Of a DNA stretch of 64,000 bases, positions 1 through 8,800 are shown one piece after another. Within the stretch, counting starts at the first letter, position 1. Each line of letters opens with the position of its first letter. The DNA is taken from assembly GCF_030053135.1 (NCBI RefSeq), contig NZ_CP125652.1:2805001-2869000 (forward strand). Reading direction: 5' to 3'. Position numbers and translations under genes: made by a program. This DNA comes from Rhizobium sp. BT04 (GTDB lineage Bacteria > Pseudomonadota > Alphaproteobacteria > Rhizobiales > Rhizobiaceae). The notes under the pieces are model-generated. The model had not been told where the DNA came from and ran no database searches. It saw nothing but the letters and a program-made list of their open reading frames with translations.

Positions 1-362
1 GCGAAATATCCGATATTGAAGGCGTGGGTGAAATTTCCAGCGCCCTTCTTCAGGATGGCGCGCGGCAGCATCGGCGGATTGAGGTGCCAGATCCGGCTTC
101 CCGGCGGCTCGGTGGCGAGAGGCGACGGCGTCCATCCGGCGAAGGCATTGGCGTCGGGATGCGTGCTGACATCGGAGAGCGATATCGCCCGCCCCACCTC
201 AGACAGAGCGCCGGCGCAAAGCCTTGCCGATTCGCCCACGCCGACCGCCATCGAGAGATAGCCGACGATTTCCACCGGCTTGCGCGGATTGAAGGCAAGA
301 GGCGAGCGTGGGATCAGCCGCTGCAGGAGGTGGGCACGGAGAAAGCGGTATATCGTTCTCAA
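1..362 (-). CDS. Glycosyltransferase, N-terminal part (cut by the window edge)
   Basis: An open frame runs from the left edge to a probable TTG start at 362 and is closed upstream by a stop. No ATG fits; a weak GAGAAAG lies 12 nt upstream. The roughly 120 visible residues include VEIVGYLSMAVGVGESAR and later NPPMLPRAILKKG. The Gly-rich 'GYLS...GVGESAR' start resembles group-1 glycosyltransferases of rhizobial polysaccharide clusters, where this loop lies near the acceptor site. It follows the GH2 gene on the same strand after about 110 nt holding a palindromic repeat, so it may be the last gene of the carrier-protein operon or have its own promoter. Donor and acceptor sugars cannot be told. 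The catalytic domain lies outside the window, so the family call is tentative. Confidence 0.6.
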   Translation of the reverse strand, partial: MRTIYRFLRAHLLQRLIPRSPLAFNPRKPVEIVGYLSMAVGVGESARLCAGALSEVGRAISLSDVSTHPDANAFAGWTPSPLATEPPGSRIWHLNPPMLPRAILKKGAGNFTHAFNIGYF

Positions 363-415
363 ATCACGGTCTTTCTCAATGGATCGGCATCGTCATTGGC
401 GGGGGCGTCACCCCC

Positions 416-465
416 AGAGCATGATGCCGAAAAGTCTGCGCGGTTTTCGGACGACAGCATGCTCT
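416..465. repeat. RIME-like intergenic palindrome
   Basis: An imperfect palindrome: AGAGCATGATGCCGAAAA on the left pairs with a right arm ending TTTTCGG...GCATGCTCT. It has the same layout as the copies near 14.3, 20.9, 25.2 and 36.6 kb. It lies between the GH2 stop and the glycosyltransferase start, where it may form an mRNA hairpin. Confidence 0.6.
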
Positions 466-474
466 ATCTCTTTT

Positions 475-2949
475 CTAGAGCGCGACGCGATGCGAACTGC
501 CTAAACTTCTGATCTCGCCCGCAGGCGGGATATCGTTCTCCGCGCCAGGGAGCGCATGAAGCTTCACGCGCCGCAATGCGCCGGGAGCGAGATGGAACCA
601 GTCGTCGTCGGCGCGGTAGCCTTCGGCGTCGATATGCACCGATTGCGCCAGCCGGTCGGTCCTCAGATCGACGAACCAATCCTCGCCGTCTCTGCCGAGT
701 GTTGCTTCGATAGCTGCGTCATGCAGCGCCTTTCCCCGTCCGCAGGGAAAGTGAAAGCTTTCCGCCAGAATGGCGCCGTCTGTCAGCGAGCGCAGGCGTG
801 CGACACTTGCATCATGCGACGGCGGCCCGAAACGGAAGGCATAGGTCGTATCGAAAAAGGCGCCGAACAGTGCGGTGCAGGCCAGACGCTCCGTGTCCCT
901 TGCCGCCAGCTTGAAGGCCCGGCTGCCGCTGACGACCTGCTGTTTTCCCGCGCGCAGGCAGGCGACTTCGAGTTCCACGTCGAGTGCGGCATCCGTCTCG
1001 TTCAGAACATGCACGTCGAGACCGTTGGTTCCCTCGTCTGTGAAGACCACCTGAACCGGCCGGAATGCACGGCGCATCGCATACCAGACCGGCTTCGGCT
1101 CTCCGGTGGAATCGATCACCCCCCAGCCGGGGCCGGGCAGCAGGTCCTGCAGGGTCCAGACGAGTGCGCCATTGCAGGCGGAGCCCTTGCGCCGCCATTC
1201 AGCAAAAGTCTCCTCGATCACCTCGCAGGTCGCGGCGCGGGAGAGATCGAGATAGCGTTCCGGATCTTCGCGGCGCAGCTCAGCCGGATCGAAACCGTAG
1301 AGAAGCTGCAGGTAGAAATCGCGAACATCCTCGAAATCCCAGGAGGCACTGCGGTCGCGCGGCACCCGGGCCTTCCAGAGCGGGCTATGGACAGCCGGCA
1401 CATCGAGATGACGCTGCAGCGTCCTTTGCTGCGGCACATGCGCAAAGGCGAGGCTTTCGGACGCAAACCGCACGTCGGCACGGCGCGCGTCGGCAAGCGG
1501 CCGCATATAGGCGCCGACGCCGTAATAATGGGCGATACCGGCATTCGGTGAAAAGGGCATCGCTCCGCCATAGGGCGAGTTCGGCACATAGGGCACGTCG
1601 GGACGCATGCGCGTAGCAATGGCCGGGATGACCTCATCGGTAACAGGCCCGCTCCAGAATTCCATGGGCAGGCCGAGCATCGCCGCCTGCTGATGGACTT
1701 CGCTGCCACCGCAGAGCACGGCGAGCGAAGGCGACGCCCGGACGCCGTGCAGGAATTCTTCGACCTCCGCATGCACATGGCCGAGAAAGGCTTTGTCGTT
1801 GCGCGGATAGTCGAAATTGGCGAACATGAAATCCTGCCAGACGAGCAGGCCGAGCTCGTCGCAGAGCGCGAAGAAATCTGATGTCTCATAGGCCATGGTG
1901 CCGCCGATGCGGATCATGTTCATGCCGGCTTGCGCCGCAAGCCGCAGGAACGGCTCATAATCGGCCCGCCCGCCCGGCAGCCGCGCGATATCGGCCGTCG
2001 TCCACACCGCGCCGCGGCAGAAGATGCGTTCGCCGTTGACGGTGAGTGCGAAGTCGTCGCCATCGGCGCCGCGGTCGACGTCGATCCGCCGGAAGCCGGT
2101 TGTGCCGAGCGGATATTCCACGCCGTCGGAAATGAGCGTCAGCTCATGGAGACGCGGGACGCCATGCGTATGCGGCCACCAGGGTTCGATATCGGGAAGC
2201 TTGAGGATAGCCGAGTAATGATTGTCGCCGATCTTCTCGAAGGGCTGCTCCATGCCGCCGCAGCGCAGCAGCATTGCCGGCTCTTCGGCATTGCTGTGGA
2301 GGGAGACGCTGAGGCGGCCGACGCCGCTCTCGTCCAACACGGCGCGGATGGAGACATTGTCGATCGAGACGGGATTGCGCCGCACCAGCGAAATCGGTCG
2401 CCATGGCCCGACGGCATGAATGTCAGGGCACCAGCCCGGCATATGGCCGAGCAGCGTCGTGCGGAAATTCTTGAGACCCGCCGGCGTGATCATCTGCGGC
2501 CGCCAGCGGGCGCGCGGGCCGGGCTCTGACAGGCGGGGGCCGAGCGCCCGGAAACACAGCGCCAGCTCGTCGCCGCCCGTCAGCGTCACCGGAATCTCGT
2601 GCGCCGTGAACATGCTTTCGGAAAAGAGGATTTCCTGGCCGTTGAGGAAGACATGGCAAAGTGTGGCAAGCCCTGCAAACCGCAGGATCGCCTCGCCGGG
2701 TTCGGCATCGAACAGCCGGCAAAGATACCAGGCATCTCTGGTGTTCAGCGGCTCAGGATTTTCCCGGTCGAAGAGACCGGCCCTTTCGAGTGCCGCGGCG
2801 ACAGTGCCGGGAACGGGCGCGGGAATGAACTGCGCGGAAAGGTGAATGTCGTGCGGCACCGCGCAGGCGCCCGGCTCCGTCAGGATGAGGTTCCAGCCTT
2901 CGGAAAGCAGACTTTCCTCGGAACCGATGCTTGCCAAACGCCCCCGCAT
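475..2949 (-). CDS. Glycoside hydrolase family 2 protein (beta-mannosidase-like)
   Basis: A roughly 824-residue protein with GH2 architecture: an N-terminal jelly-roll sugar-binding region (about 1-190), an immunoglobulin-like region (about 195-290) and a TIM barrel (from about 300). WQDFMFANFDYP (about 371-382) is typical of beta-mannosidases. The acid/base Glu is probably E417 in CGGSEVHQQ (family GNxE) and the nucleophile E498 in RFASESLAF. No signal peptide is visible, so it is probably cytoplasmic. The ATG at 2949 is preferred because GGAG lies 8 nt upstream and it begins after the DUF1839 stop; an upstream ATG at 2982 would overlap that gene. It should hydrolyse or transglycosylate a beta-linked sugar, mannose being most likely. 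Its place in the carrier-protein operon suggests it trims or remodels that pathway's glycan product, which is inference. Confidence 0.85.
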   Translation of the reverse strand: MRGRLASIGSEESLLSEGWNLILTEPGACAVPHDIHLSAQFIPAPVPGTVAAALERAGLFDRENPEPLNTRDAWYLCRLFDAEPGEAILRFAGLATLCHVFLNGQEILFSESMFTAHEIPVTLTGGDELALCFRALGPRLSEPGPRARWRPQMITPAGLKNFRTTLLGHMPGWCPDIHAVGPWRPISLVRRNPVSIDNVSIRAVLDESGVGRLSVSLHSNAEEPAMLLRCGGMEQPFEKIGDNHYSAILKLPDIEPWWPHTHGVPRLHELTLISDGVEYPLGTTGFRRIDVDRGADGDDFALTVNGERIFCRGAVWTTADIARLPGGRADYEPFLRLAAQAGMNMIRIGGTMAYETSDFFALCDELGLLVWQDFMFANFDYPRNDKAFLGHVHAEVEEFLHGVRASPSLAVLCGGSEVHQQAAMLGLPMEFWSGPVTDEVIPAIATRMRPDVPYVPNSPYGGAMPFSPNAGIAHYYGVGAYMRPLADARRADVRFASESLAFAHVPQQRTLQRHLDVPAVHSPLWKARVPRDRSASWDFEDVRDFYLQLLYGFDPAELRREDPERYLDLSRAATCEVIEETFAEWRRKGSACNGALVWTLQDLLPGPGWGVIDSTGEPKPVWYAMRRAFRPVQVVFTDEGTNGLDVHVLNETDAALDVELEVACLRAGKQQVVSGSRAFKLAARDTERLACTALFGAFFDTTYAFRFGPPSHDASVARLRSLTDGAILAESFHFPCGRGKALHDAAIEATLGRDGEDWFVDLRTDRLAQSVHIDAEGYRADDDWFHLAPGALRRVKLHALPGAENDIPPAGEIRSLGSSHRVAL

Positions 2950-2965
2950 GGTCAGATCTCCGGCT

Positions 2966-3928
2966 TCAGATTCGCCCCGCAAGCGACGCCATCATGGCAT
3001 CCCATGCATCGGCGGCCGGATCAAGGGCTGCCTGCAGCGGCTCGAACTTCCTGCGGGCAATGGCGCGGGCAAGCTGGAACTGCACGGATTTCGCCGCGTC
3101 CGAAATGCGCCGGGCATGCTCGGCGGCTTCAGCGAATTCATCGGGGGAAAGCCAGGTGAGGTGATCGGCCGCCAGCTCGAAATTGGCGCCCACCTGGCGA
3201 AGCGTGTTGAAGGCGTATTTGTGGAAAAAGCCGAACGGCCGTTCCGCCACCGCTTCCACTTGCTGCGGAAAGACGGTTGCAAAGGCGCGGATCGGATTTT
3301 CGCCGGGGCGCCGGGCAAAATGAATGCCCACGAGCCGCCGCGCGGTCTCCCGCAGATGCGCTTCATCCGCCGGCTTTTCCGGGAACCGCGCAAATTCGGT
3401 ATAGGGCAGGAACGGCGGATCGTTTTCCGTCAGGTGCAGCTGGAACAGCCCGTCGAAATCCTCGCCTTCAAGGCGGAAATAACCGGCATTGTGAAAATAA
3501 TCGACGCGCTTGGCCGCAATGTCCAGCCGGTTGATCGCAACCGTCGTCTTGCCGTGCTCCTGCCGGTAGGCGGTGCCGCGCGTATCCGGCATGTAGAAGG
3601 AATCCATCTCGATCAGGCAGAGACGACCCCGCGCGATCTGTACCTCGACGTGCCGTTCGACACGGTCATAGATGGCAAGTTCGGTGGCGCGGATGCCGTA
3701 GAGCGCTTCGAGGTCTTCGAGCGGCACCTTGAAGAAGGTGAACTGGTCGCCCTCGAAATCCTGCGTCAGGGTAAAACCCAGCATCGCCTCAGGCGCGACA
3801 CCCGATGATGCCAGCACCTCGATCCAGAGATCGGCATAGCAATTGGTTTCCGGCCAGGCGCGCTCGCCGGCATGCAGCGCATGCGCCCGATAGGTTTCCG
3901 GGTCGATACCCGAAAATACCGATGTCAT
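2966..3928 (-). CDS. DUF1839 family protein
   Basis: A 320-residue protein starting MTSVFSGIDPETYRAHAL, 8 nt after the stop of the amino acid:carrier-protein ligase. Recognisable stretches are WPETNCYADLWIEVLASSG, GFTLTQDFEGDQFTFFKVP and YFHNAGYFRLEGEDFDGLF. I recognise the family as DUF1839, which recurs beside amino acid:[carrier protein] ligases in rhizobia; its function is unknown. It has no signal peptide or membrane segment. The N-terminal half (NCYADLW, aromatic-rich, acidic) could be a transferase that takes the aminoacyl group from the carrier protein, but that rests only on gene order. A longer frame starting at 4084 overlaps the preceding gene and is not preferred. Confidence 0.75.
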   Translation of the reverse strand: MTSVFSGIDPETYRAHALHAGERAWPETNCYADLWIEVLASSGVAPEAMLGFTLTQDFEGDQFTFFKVPLEDLEALYGIRATELAIYDRVERHVEVQIARGRLCLIEMDSFYMPDTRGTAYRQEHGKTTVAINRLDIAAKRVDYFHNAGYFRLEGEDFDGLFQLHLTENDPPFLPYTEFARFPEKPADEAHLRETARRLVGIHFARRPGENPIRAFATVFPQQVEAVAERPFGFFHKYAFNTLRQVGANFELAADHLTWLSPDEFAEAAEHARRISDAAKSVQFQLARAIARRKFEPLQAALDPAADAWDAMMASLAGRI

Positions 3929-3936
3929 CGACCGGC

Positions 3937-4854
3937 TCAGCCCCACAACGTTTTCCGCACACTGGCCGGCCATTCCTTCACGTCGAGCCCGTGATGGTGG
4001 AACAGCGCAAGCGCGATGCGTTCCAGTCCGAAGCCGACGCAAGCCGTGTGCGCGACGCTGCCGTCTTCGAGATTGAGACCCCATTTCGTGCCGAAGGCAT
4101 CCTGATGGTAGTTGAAGCTCATGCAGGCGGTCGGATTGGCGGTCGAGGTGATCGGGATCAGCAGTTCGAACTTCAGGTTCTGGTCACGCTGATTGTTGAC
4201 GAGCATCTTGCCGGCGCGGCCGAAGAACGGATCGTTGGCGATATCGATCGTCACGTCGAGACCGACGGTCTTCATCATCTCGACGCCGCGATCCATCCAG
4301 CGCTGGCGGAAATCGGTGACGTGCTGCTCGGTGCCCATGCAGATGTATTCACGCATACGAAACAGCTGCTGGCGGGCCGGATCCTTCGACGGCTCGTGGC
4401 GGAAGCAATAGGATTGCAGGTCGAACAGGCCGCCGGTCTTCGGCAGGTTGCCGCGCTTGGCGATCGTCGGATAGAGCGGATAGCAGGCTGCCGGCGTCAG
4501 CACGATGTCGGTCGCCTCCTGCCCCTTGGTCCAGTCCTCGCCGACTTCCATGCATTGCAGCAGGCTGACATGATCGAGTTCGCTGCCGCAGAAGCTATGC
4601 ACCGTGCCGGCAAGCTGCGGAAAGCTCTTCATGTAGCCGCTCTTTTCGAAGAAGGCGCGGTTCATGCCGGGGGGAAAGCGCATGGCCTCCGCACCGTCGG
4701 CGCCACCGACCTTGTCGATCAGGCGCTCGAAGGCAGCGATCACCTCTTCGAACTGGCCGCTGCGACCATAGAGCCCGTCGATGCCCGTATCGATCAGCAG
4801 GCCGGCTTCGAAAAGCCGGTCGAGAAACGAGGTCTGCATATCCATGACTGTCAC
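3937..4854 (-). CDS. Amino acid:[carrier protein] ligase (seryl-tRNA synthetase-like)
   Basis: A class II aminoacyl-tRNA synthetase catalytic core of 305 residues without the N-terminal tRNA-binding arm of SerRS. Motif 2 is [15 protein letters not shown] (about 151-165) and motif 3 [12 protein letters not shown] (about 274-285). The Bradyrhizobium enzyme of this family uses Cys131, Glu176 and Cys279 as zinc ligands; here Cys124 (PAACYPLYP), Glu169 (RMREYI) and Cys272 (TACVGFG) match with a constant offset of seven, strong evidence that zinc and small-amino-acid specificity are kept. Such enzymes activate glycine or alanine with ATP and load it on the phosphopantetheine of a dedicated carrier protein. 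The GTG start overlaps the upstream stop (GTGA); an ATG three codons in, with GGGG 8 nt upstream, is also possible. The cognate carrier protein lies two genes upstream. Confidence 0.92.
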   Translation of the reverse strand: MTVMDMQTSFLDRLFEAGLLIDTGIDGLYGRSGQFEEVIAAFERLIDKVGGADGAEAMRFPPGMNRAFFEKSGYMKSFPQLAGTVHSFCGSELDHVSLLQCMEVGEDWTKGQEATDIVLTPAACYPLYPTIAKRGNLPKTGGLFDLQSYCFRHEPSKDPARQQLFRMREYICMGTEQHVTDFRQRWMDRGVEMMKTVGLDVTIDIANDPFFGRAGKMLVNNQRDQNLKFELLIPITSTANPTACMSFNYHQDAFGTKWGLNLEDGSVAHTACVGFGLERIALALFHHHGLDVKEWPASVRKTLWG

Positions 4855-6032
4855 CCCAGTAGGCTAGTGTCCTGCTTGTGGACAAGAAGCATGCTCGACG
4901 TATTGCCGAGGATGCGGTCGTTCGAGATCATGAGCTGCGCGGAATGCGCGTCGCGCAGATGGCGTCCGAGGCTGAAGGGCGTGCCGTTCTTGTAACCCAT
5001 GATGCCGCAGATCAGCATGGCATGGTTGACGATCTCCAGGATCGTCTCGGACGAGGCGATCTTGACGTTGTTCATCGCCACGGCAAAGCCCATCGAGGAC
5101 AGCCTGTCATTATCGGCTTTGGCATCCTCATAGGCCTTCAAGCCGGCAACCACATTGGATTTGACCATCTGCAGCAGGTTCGAAACTTCGGCAAGGCGCA
5201 ACGCACCCGGCGGCTGGGCATCCGGCGCCTTGCGGGCGGCGGCGCGCACGAAAGCCTGGGCGCGGGCGACCGCATCGACCGCGATGCCGTACCAGACGCC
5301 GCTCCACAACAGGTGCGAAGAGGCGAGCATCGATTGCGCCGCGATCTCGGCGAAAGGCTTCGGCAGGATCTGACGCGCCGGCGCTTCGCCTTTGAAAAGG
5401 AAGCCGTCGGAGCAGGTGCCGCGCATGCCGAGCGTATTCCAGGCATGCGTTTTCTCGAGCGTGTACTGGTCCTTGAGGAAGGCCGTCAGCACCTGATCGG
5501 AGGACGCTGCCTGCGGATGGCTGCGCGAGGTGATGAGGATGGCATCGGCATGCGAACCGTAGGAAATCACGGTCGCGTCCTTTTCGAGGCGGCAGGTATC
5601 GCCGTCGACTTCGACCGCACAAATGCTGTTGCGCAGGTTTCCGCCGATACCGCCTTCGGTGGTCGCGGACGCGATCAGCAGCTGGTCGGCAGCGATGGCG
5701 TGCATGAAACTGCGATGCCATTCGCTGTCGGCGCCGTGTTCGACGAGGCTCGACAGTTTGATGTGGTGCATGGCGAAGACCATGGCGCTTGCCGCGCAAG
5801 CCTGGCCGAGCATCGAGCACAATTCGGCGATCTCGGTGATCGAGGCGGATTCACCGCCGAGATGGCGCGGCACCTGGATGCCGAGCAGCCTTTCGGCCTT
5901 CATCGCATCCACGGCTTCCCGAGGGAAACGGCCTTCGAGATCGACGGCATCGGCATGTTTGGCCGCGATTTCGGCGACACGAGCGACCCTTGCGACAAGA
6001 CCGTCCTGCATGATCTTGACGGGGAAGTTCAT
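4851..6032 (-). CDS. Acyl-CoA dehydrogenase family flavoprotein
   Basis: A 393-residue protein with the acyl-CoA dehydrogenase fold: an N-terminal helical domain ([20 protein letters not shown], about 53-72), a middle beta domain ([15 protein letters not shown], then [14 protein letters not shown]) and a C-terminal four-helix domain ([19 protein letters not shown]). It should bind FAD. It lies between a carrier protein and the ligase that loads it: the start codon overlaps the carrier-protein stop (TGATG) and its stop overlaps the ligase start. The substrate may therefore be an acyl or aminoacyl group held on the carrier protein rather than a CoA ester. The usual catalytic Glu could not be assigned by eye, so oxidation is the family expectation, not shown. 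Confidence 0.85.
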   Translation of the reverse strand: MNFPVKIMQDGLVARVARVAEIAAKHADAVDLEGRFPREAVDAMKAERLLGIQVPRHLGGESASITEIAELCSMLGQACAASAMVFAMHHIKLSSLVEHGADSEWHRSFMHAIAADQLLIASATTEGGIGGNLRNSICAVEVDGDTCRLEKDATVISYGSHADAILITSRSHPQAASSDQVLTAFLKDQYTLEKTHAWNTLGMRGTCSDGFLFKGEAPARQILPKPFAEIAAQSMLASSHLLWSGVWYGIAVDAVARAQAFVRAAARKAPDAQPPGALRLAEVSNLLQMVKSNVVAGLKAYEDAKADNDRLSSMGFAVAMNNVKIASSETILEIVNHAMLICGIMGYKNGTPFSLGRHLRDAHSAQLMISNDRILGNTSSMLLVHKQDTSLLG

Positions 6033-6283
6033 CAGGCGACCTTCCGGCTGTCCTGGATGAGATCGACGGTCTTGGCGATGGCCGAAATGCTCGCGAAAGA
6101 TTTGCGGTTCAGGAGATTGTCGGGAAATTCGATGTCGAACGCCTCTTCGAGGCCGAGCATCAGCTGTACTGAGGCAAAGGAGGTCAGACCTGCCGCATAA
6201 AGATCGGCGTCGTCGGCGACCTGGTCGATCGCGACAGGAAGCTTGCCGAATTTGGCTACGAGGTCGCGGATTGTCGTATTCAT
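6032..6283 (-). CDS. Acyl/aminoacyl carrier protein
   Basis: An 83-residue acidic helical protein and the first gene of the minus-strand operon. The phosphopantetheine site is Ser35 in YAAGLTSFASVQ, an LTS variant of the common DSL motif, followed by the helix-II sequence LMLGLEEAFDIEFPDNLL typical of ACPs. It is the likely acceptor for the amino acid activated by the ligase encoded two genes downstream; in the known Bradyrhizobium and Agrobacterium systems the carrier protein is encoded next to the ligase. Its stop overlaps the start of the dehydrogenase gene by one base, implying coupled translation. The operon promoter should lie in the 260 bp upstream (6284-6545), where I recognise no specific operator. 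Confidence 0.9.
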   Translation of the reverse strand: MNTTIRDLVAKFGKLPVAIDQVADDADLYAAGLTSFASVQLMLGLEEAFDIEFPDNLLNRKSFASISAIAKTVDLIQDSRKVA

Positions 6284-6545
6284 CCCATCACTCCAAGATT
6301 CTCATGATCCCGAACCGGCGTTCATCGCCTTGTCATGAGCGTTCTTTTAGTGCGGAAAACAGAACATTCCGCTAATTTGTCTGGTTAAATATGACTGTTG
6401 CCCATAGTTAGGATTTTAGCGATCCCGGAGCCAAAGGTGAAAATATCTCTTATATTCCAATTCTTTAAAGCCGACTTGTCGTCGGCGCTCGACGCGATTT
6501 CGGGCCTCACGAGTACAGAAATGACACGGAAAGCACCGCTTCATG

Positions 6546-7598
6546 TCAATCGGCGGGCGGGTAGGAATGCTCGCCGCCGCGATAGTCCGAGACGGAATAA
6601 CATCCCTCACCCATCGCCCGAACGGTGCTTCCGCTGACGACGGCCTTGCCGTGCCCGCCGGGGATATCGAGGATGTAGGTCGGCTGGCAGAGGCCGGAAA
6701 TCCGCCCGCGCAGCGCGGCGACGATCCTCTGCCCCTCCTCGATCGTCAATCTGAAATGACCGGTGCCGGGCGCCAGATCAGGATGATGCAGGTAATAGGG
6801 TTTGACGCGGATTTCGACGAAAGCCTTCATCAGTTCTGCAAGCACGTCGGGATCGTCGTTGATGCCCTTGAGCAGCACCGACTGGCTGACCATGGCGATG
6901 CCGGCATCGACGAGACGGGCGCAGGCCGCGCGCGCGTCGCTCGTCAGTTCGCTGACATGATTGGCGTGCAGCGCCACATAAACCGTCTTGCCGCTCGCCT
7001 TCAGCGCCGCGATCAGTGCCGCATCGATCTTCCCGGGATCGACGACGGGAACGCGGGTGTGGAAACGCACGATCTTCACATGCGCGATTTCCCCAAGCAC
7101 CTCCATGATCTCGCGGAGCCGGCGCGGGGAAAGCACCAGCGGATCGCCACCGGTGAGGATGACCTCCCAGATTTCCTGATGGCTGCTGATATAGTCGAAG
7201 GCTGCCTGCATCGCCGCCGCATCGAGCGTGCCGAGGCCCTGCGGCCCCACCATTTCGCGTCGGAAGCAGAAACGGCAATAGACCGGGCAGACATGCACGG
7301 CCTTGAGCAGCACGCGGTCGGGATAGCGATGGACGATGCCCTCGACCGGGCTATGGGCATGATCGCCGATCGGATCGGCGCGTTCTTCGGGCGCGACCGT
7401 GAGTTCGGCGGCATCGGGCACGAATTGCCGTGCGATCGGATCATCAGGATCGGCTCGATCGATCAGCCTGGTGACGACAGGCGTCAGGGCGATCGCGTAA
7501 CGCGCGGCAACCGCCTCGAGCGCCGCGCGATCGGCCGGCGCGGCAAGCCCCGCCTTCACGAGATCGTCGACACTCTTGATCGGCTTGACGGCATTCAT
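6546..7598 (-). CDS. epmB: EF-P beta-lysylation radical SAM enzyme (lysine 2,3-aminomutase family)
   Basis: A 350-residue radical SAM protein. The 4Fe-4S cluster motif is Cys104-x3-Cys108-x2-Cys111 in VHVCPVYCRFCFRRE, followed by LTGGDPLVLSPRRL and a C-terminal PLP region (GTGHFRLTIEEG, YILDIPGGHGK). The length fits EpmB rather than the longer catabolic lysine 2,3-aminomutases. It makes (R)-beta-lysine, which EpmA attaches to elongation factor P. Its start overlaps the stop of epmA (ATGA), so the two are co-translated, and efp is divergent just beyond. This context makes a catabolic role unlikely. Confidence 0.93.
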   Translation of the reverse strand: MNAVKPIKSVDDLVKAGLAAPADRAALEAVAARYAIALTPVVTRLIDRADPDDPIARQFVPDAAELTVAPEERADPIGDHAHSPVEGIVHRYPDRVLLKAVHVCPVYCRFCFRREMVGPQGLGTLDAAAMQAAFDYISSHQEIWEVILTGGDPLVLSPRRLREIMEVLGEIAHVKIVRFHTRVPVVDPGKIDAALIAALKASGKTVYVALHANHVSELTSDARAACARLVDAGIAMVSQSVLLKGINDDPDVLAELMKAFVEIRVKPYYLHHPDLAPGTGHFRLTIEEGQRIVAALRGRISGLCQPTYILDIPGGHGKAVVSGSTVRAMGEGCYSVSDYRGGEHSYPPAD

Positions 7599-8656
7599 CT
7601 TCCGTACTCCGCAACCGGCGCCCAGAGCACCTGATCGATGCGCGCTGCGCCCGTCGCCAGCATCACCAGCCGGTCGAAGCCGAGCGCGATGCCGCTTGCC
7701 TCAGGCATCAGCGACAGCGCAGCGAGGAAATCCTCGTCGAGCGGATAGGTCTCGCCGTAGACACGCGCCTTCTCGGCCATCTCGACCTCGAAGCGCCGCC
7801 GCTGTTCGCCAGCATTGGTCAGCTCGCCGAAGCCGTTGGCAAGCTCGACCCCGCAGGCATAGAGCTCGAAACGTTCGGCAACCCGGGGGTCGCGCGCCGA
7901 GGGACGCGCAAGTGCCGCCTCCGAGACCGGATATTCGTCGAGGATGGTGATACGGCCGAAGCCGAGATGCGGCTCGATCTTTTCGACCAGCACCCGGCTG
8001 AAAAGATCGGCCCAGCCATCGTCATCGGCAACACGCATGCAGACGCGCTTCATCTCGGCGGCGAGATGATCGCGATCGGTCGAACCGTCGGCGGCGACCG
8101 AGGCGAGAAGGTCGATGCCGGCATGCCGCTCGAAGGCTTCGGCAACACTGATCCGCTCCGGCCCGGCGAAGGGATCGCTCTCGCCGCCGCGATAGGCAAG
8201 GGTCCCGGTCTTCACGGTTTCGGCCGCAAGCGCCAGGATCCGCACGCAATCCATCATCAGGCTCTCATAGCTTTCGCCGGCCCGATACCATTCGAGCATG
8301 GTGAATTCGGGGTGATGCAGCGGCCCGCGCTCGCGATTGCGATAGACATGGGCAAAACACGAAATGCGTTCTTCGCCCGCCGCAAGCAGCTTCTTGCAGG
8401 CGAATTCCGGCGAAGTGTGCAGGTAGAACGGCGCCTTCTGCCCGTCCGTCGTCAGCGCTTCGGTGGCGAAGGCGTGCAGATGCGCCTCGTTGCCCGGAGA
8501 GACCTGCAGCACCGCCGTATCCACCTCGATGAAATCCTCGCGCGCAAAAAAACCGCGCAACGCCGCCTGGATCGCATTGCGCCCGAGCAGAAAGGCACGG
8601 CGATCGGCATGCACGGACGGGGTCCACCAGGGGGACGCTTTGGCCGAAGAGTTCAT
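7595..8656 (-). CDS. epmA: EF-P--(R)-beta-lysine ligase (PoxA/GenX, LysRS-like)
   Basis: A 353-residue class II lysyl-tRNA synthetase paralogue lacking the N-terminal anticodon-binding domain. Motif 2 is visible as YRNRERGPLHHPEFTMLEWY (about 105-124) and motif 3 as ASGIALGFDRLVML near the C-terminus. It uses ATP to activate beta-lysine and attach it to a conserved lysine of elongation factor P, which helps ribosomes pass polyproline stretches. It is divergent from efp across about 145 bp and coupled to epmB downstream. All three parts of the modification pathway are therefore adjacent; no hydroxylase gene (epmC) is seen nearby. Confidence 0.94.
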   Translation of the reverse strand: MNSSAKASPWWTPSVHADRRAFLLGRNAIQAALRGFFAREDFIEVDTAVLQVSPGNEAHLHAFATEALTTDGQKAPFYLHTSPEFACKKLLAAGEERISCFAHVYRNRERGPLHHPEFTMLEWYRAGESYESLMMDCVRILALAAETVKTGTLAYRGGESDPFAGPERISVAEAFERHAGIDLLASVAADGSTDRDHLAAEMKRVCMRVADDDGWADLFSRVLVEKIEPHLGFGRITILDEYPVSEAALARPSARDPRVAERFELYACGVELANGFGELTNAGEQRRRFEVEMAEKARVYGETYPLDEDFLAALSLMPEASGIALGFDRLVMLATGAARIDQVLWAPVAEYGR

Positions 8657-8800
8657 TCCAAGCTTTCTTCGCCGGAGAAGCCGGTATGGGGATGGCTATT
8701 TCCCGGATTTTAGGTTAGTTGCGCCCCAAAGAAAAATATTTCCGTCTTGGAGGCTCGACAGTCCTCTACGACGCCGAAAGCCGAGTTACAAGGAAGTCTT

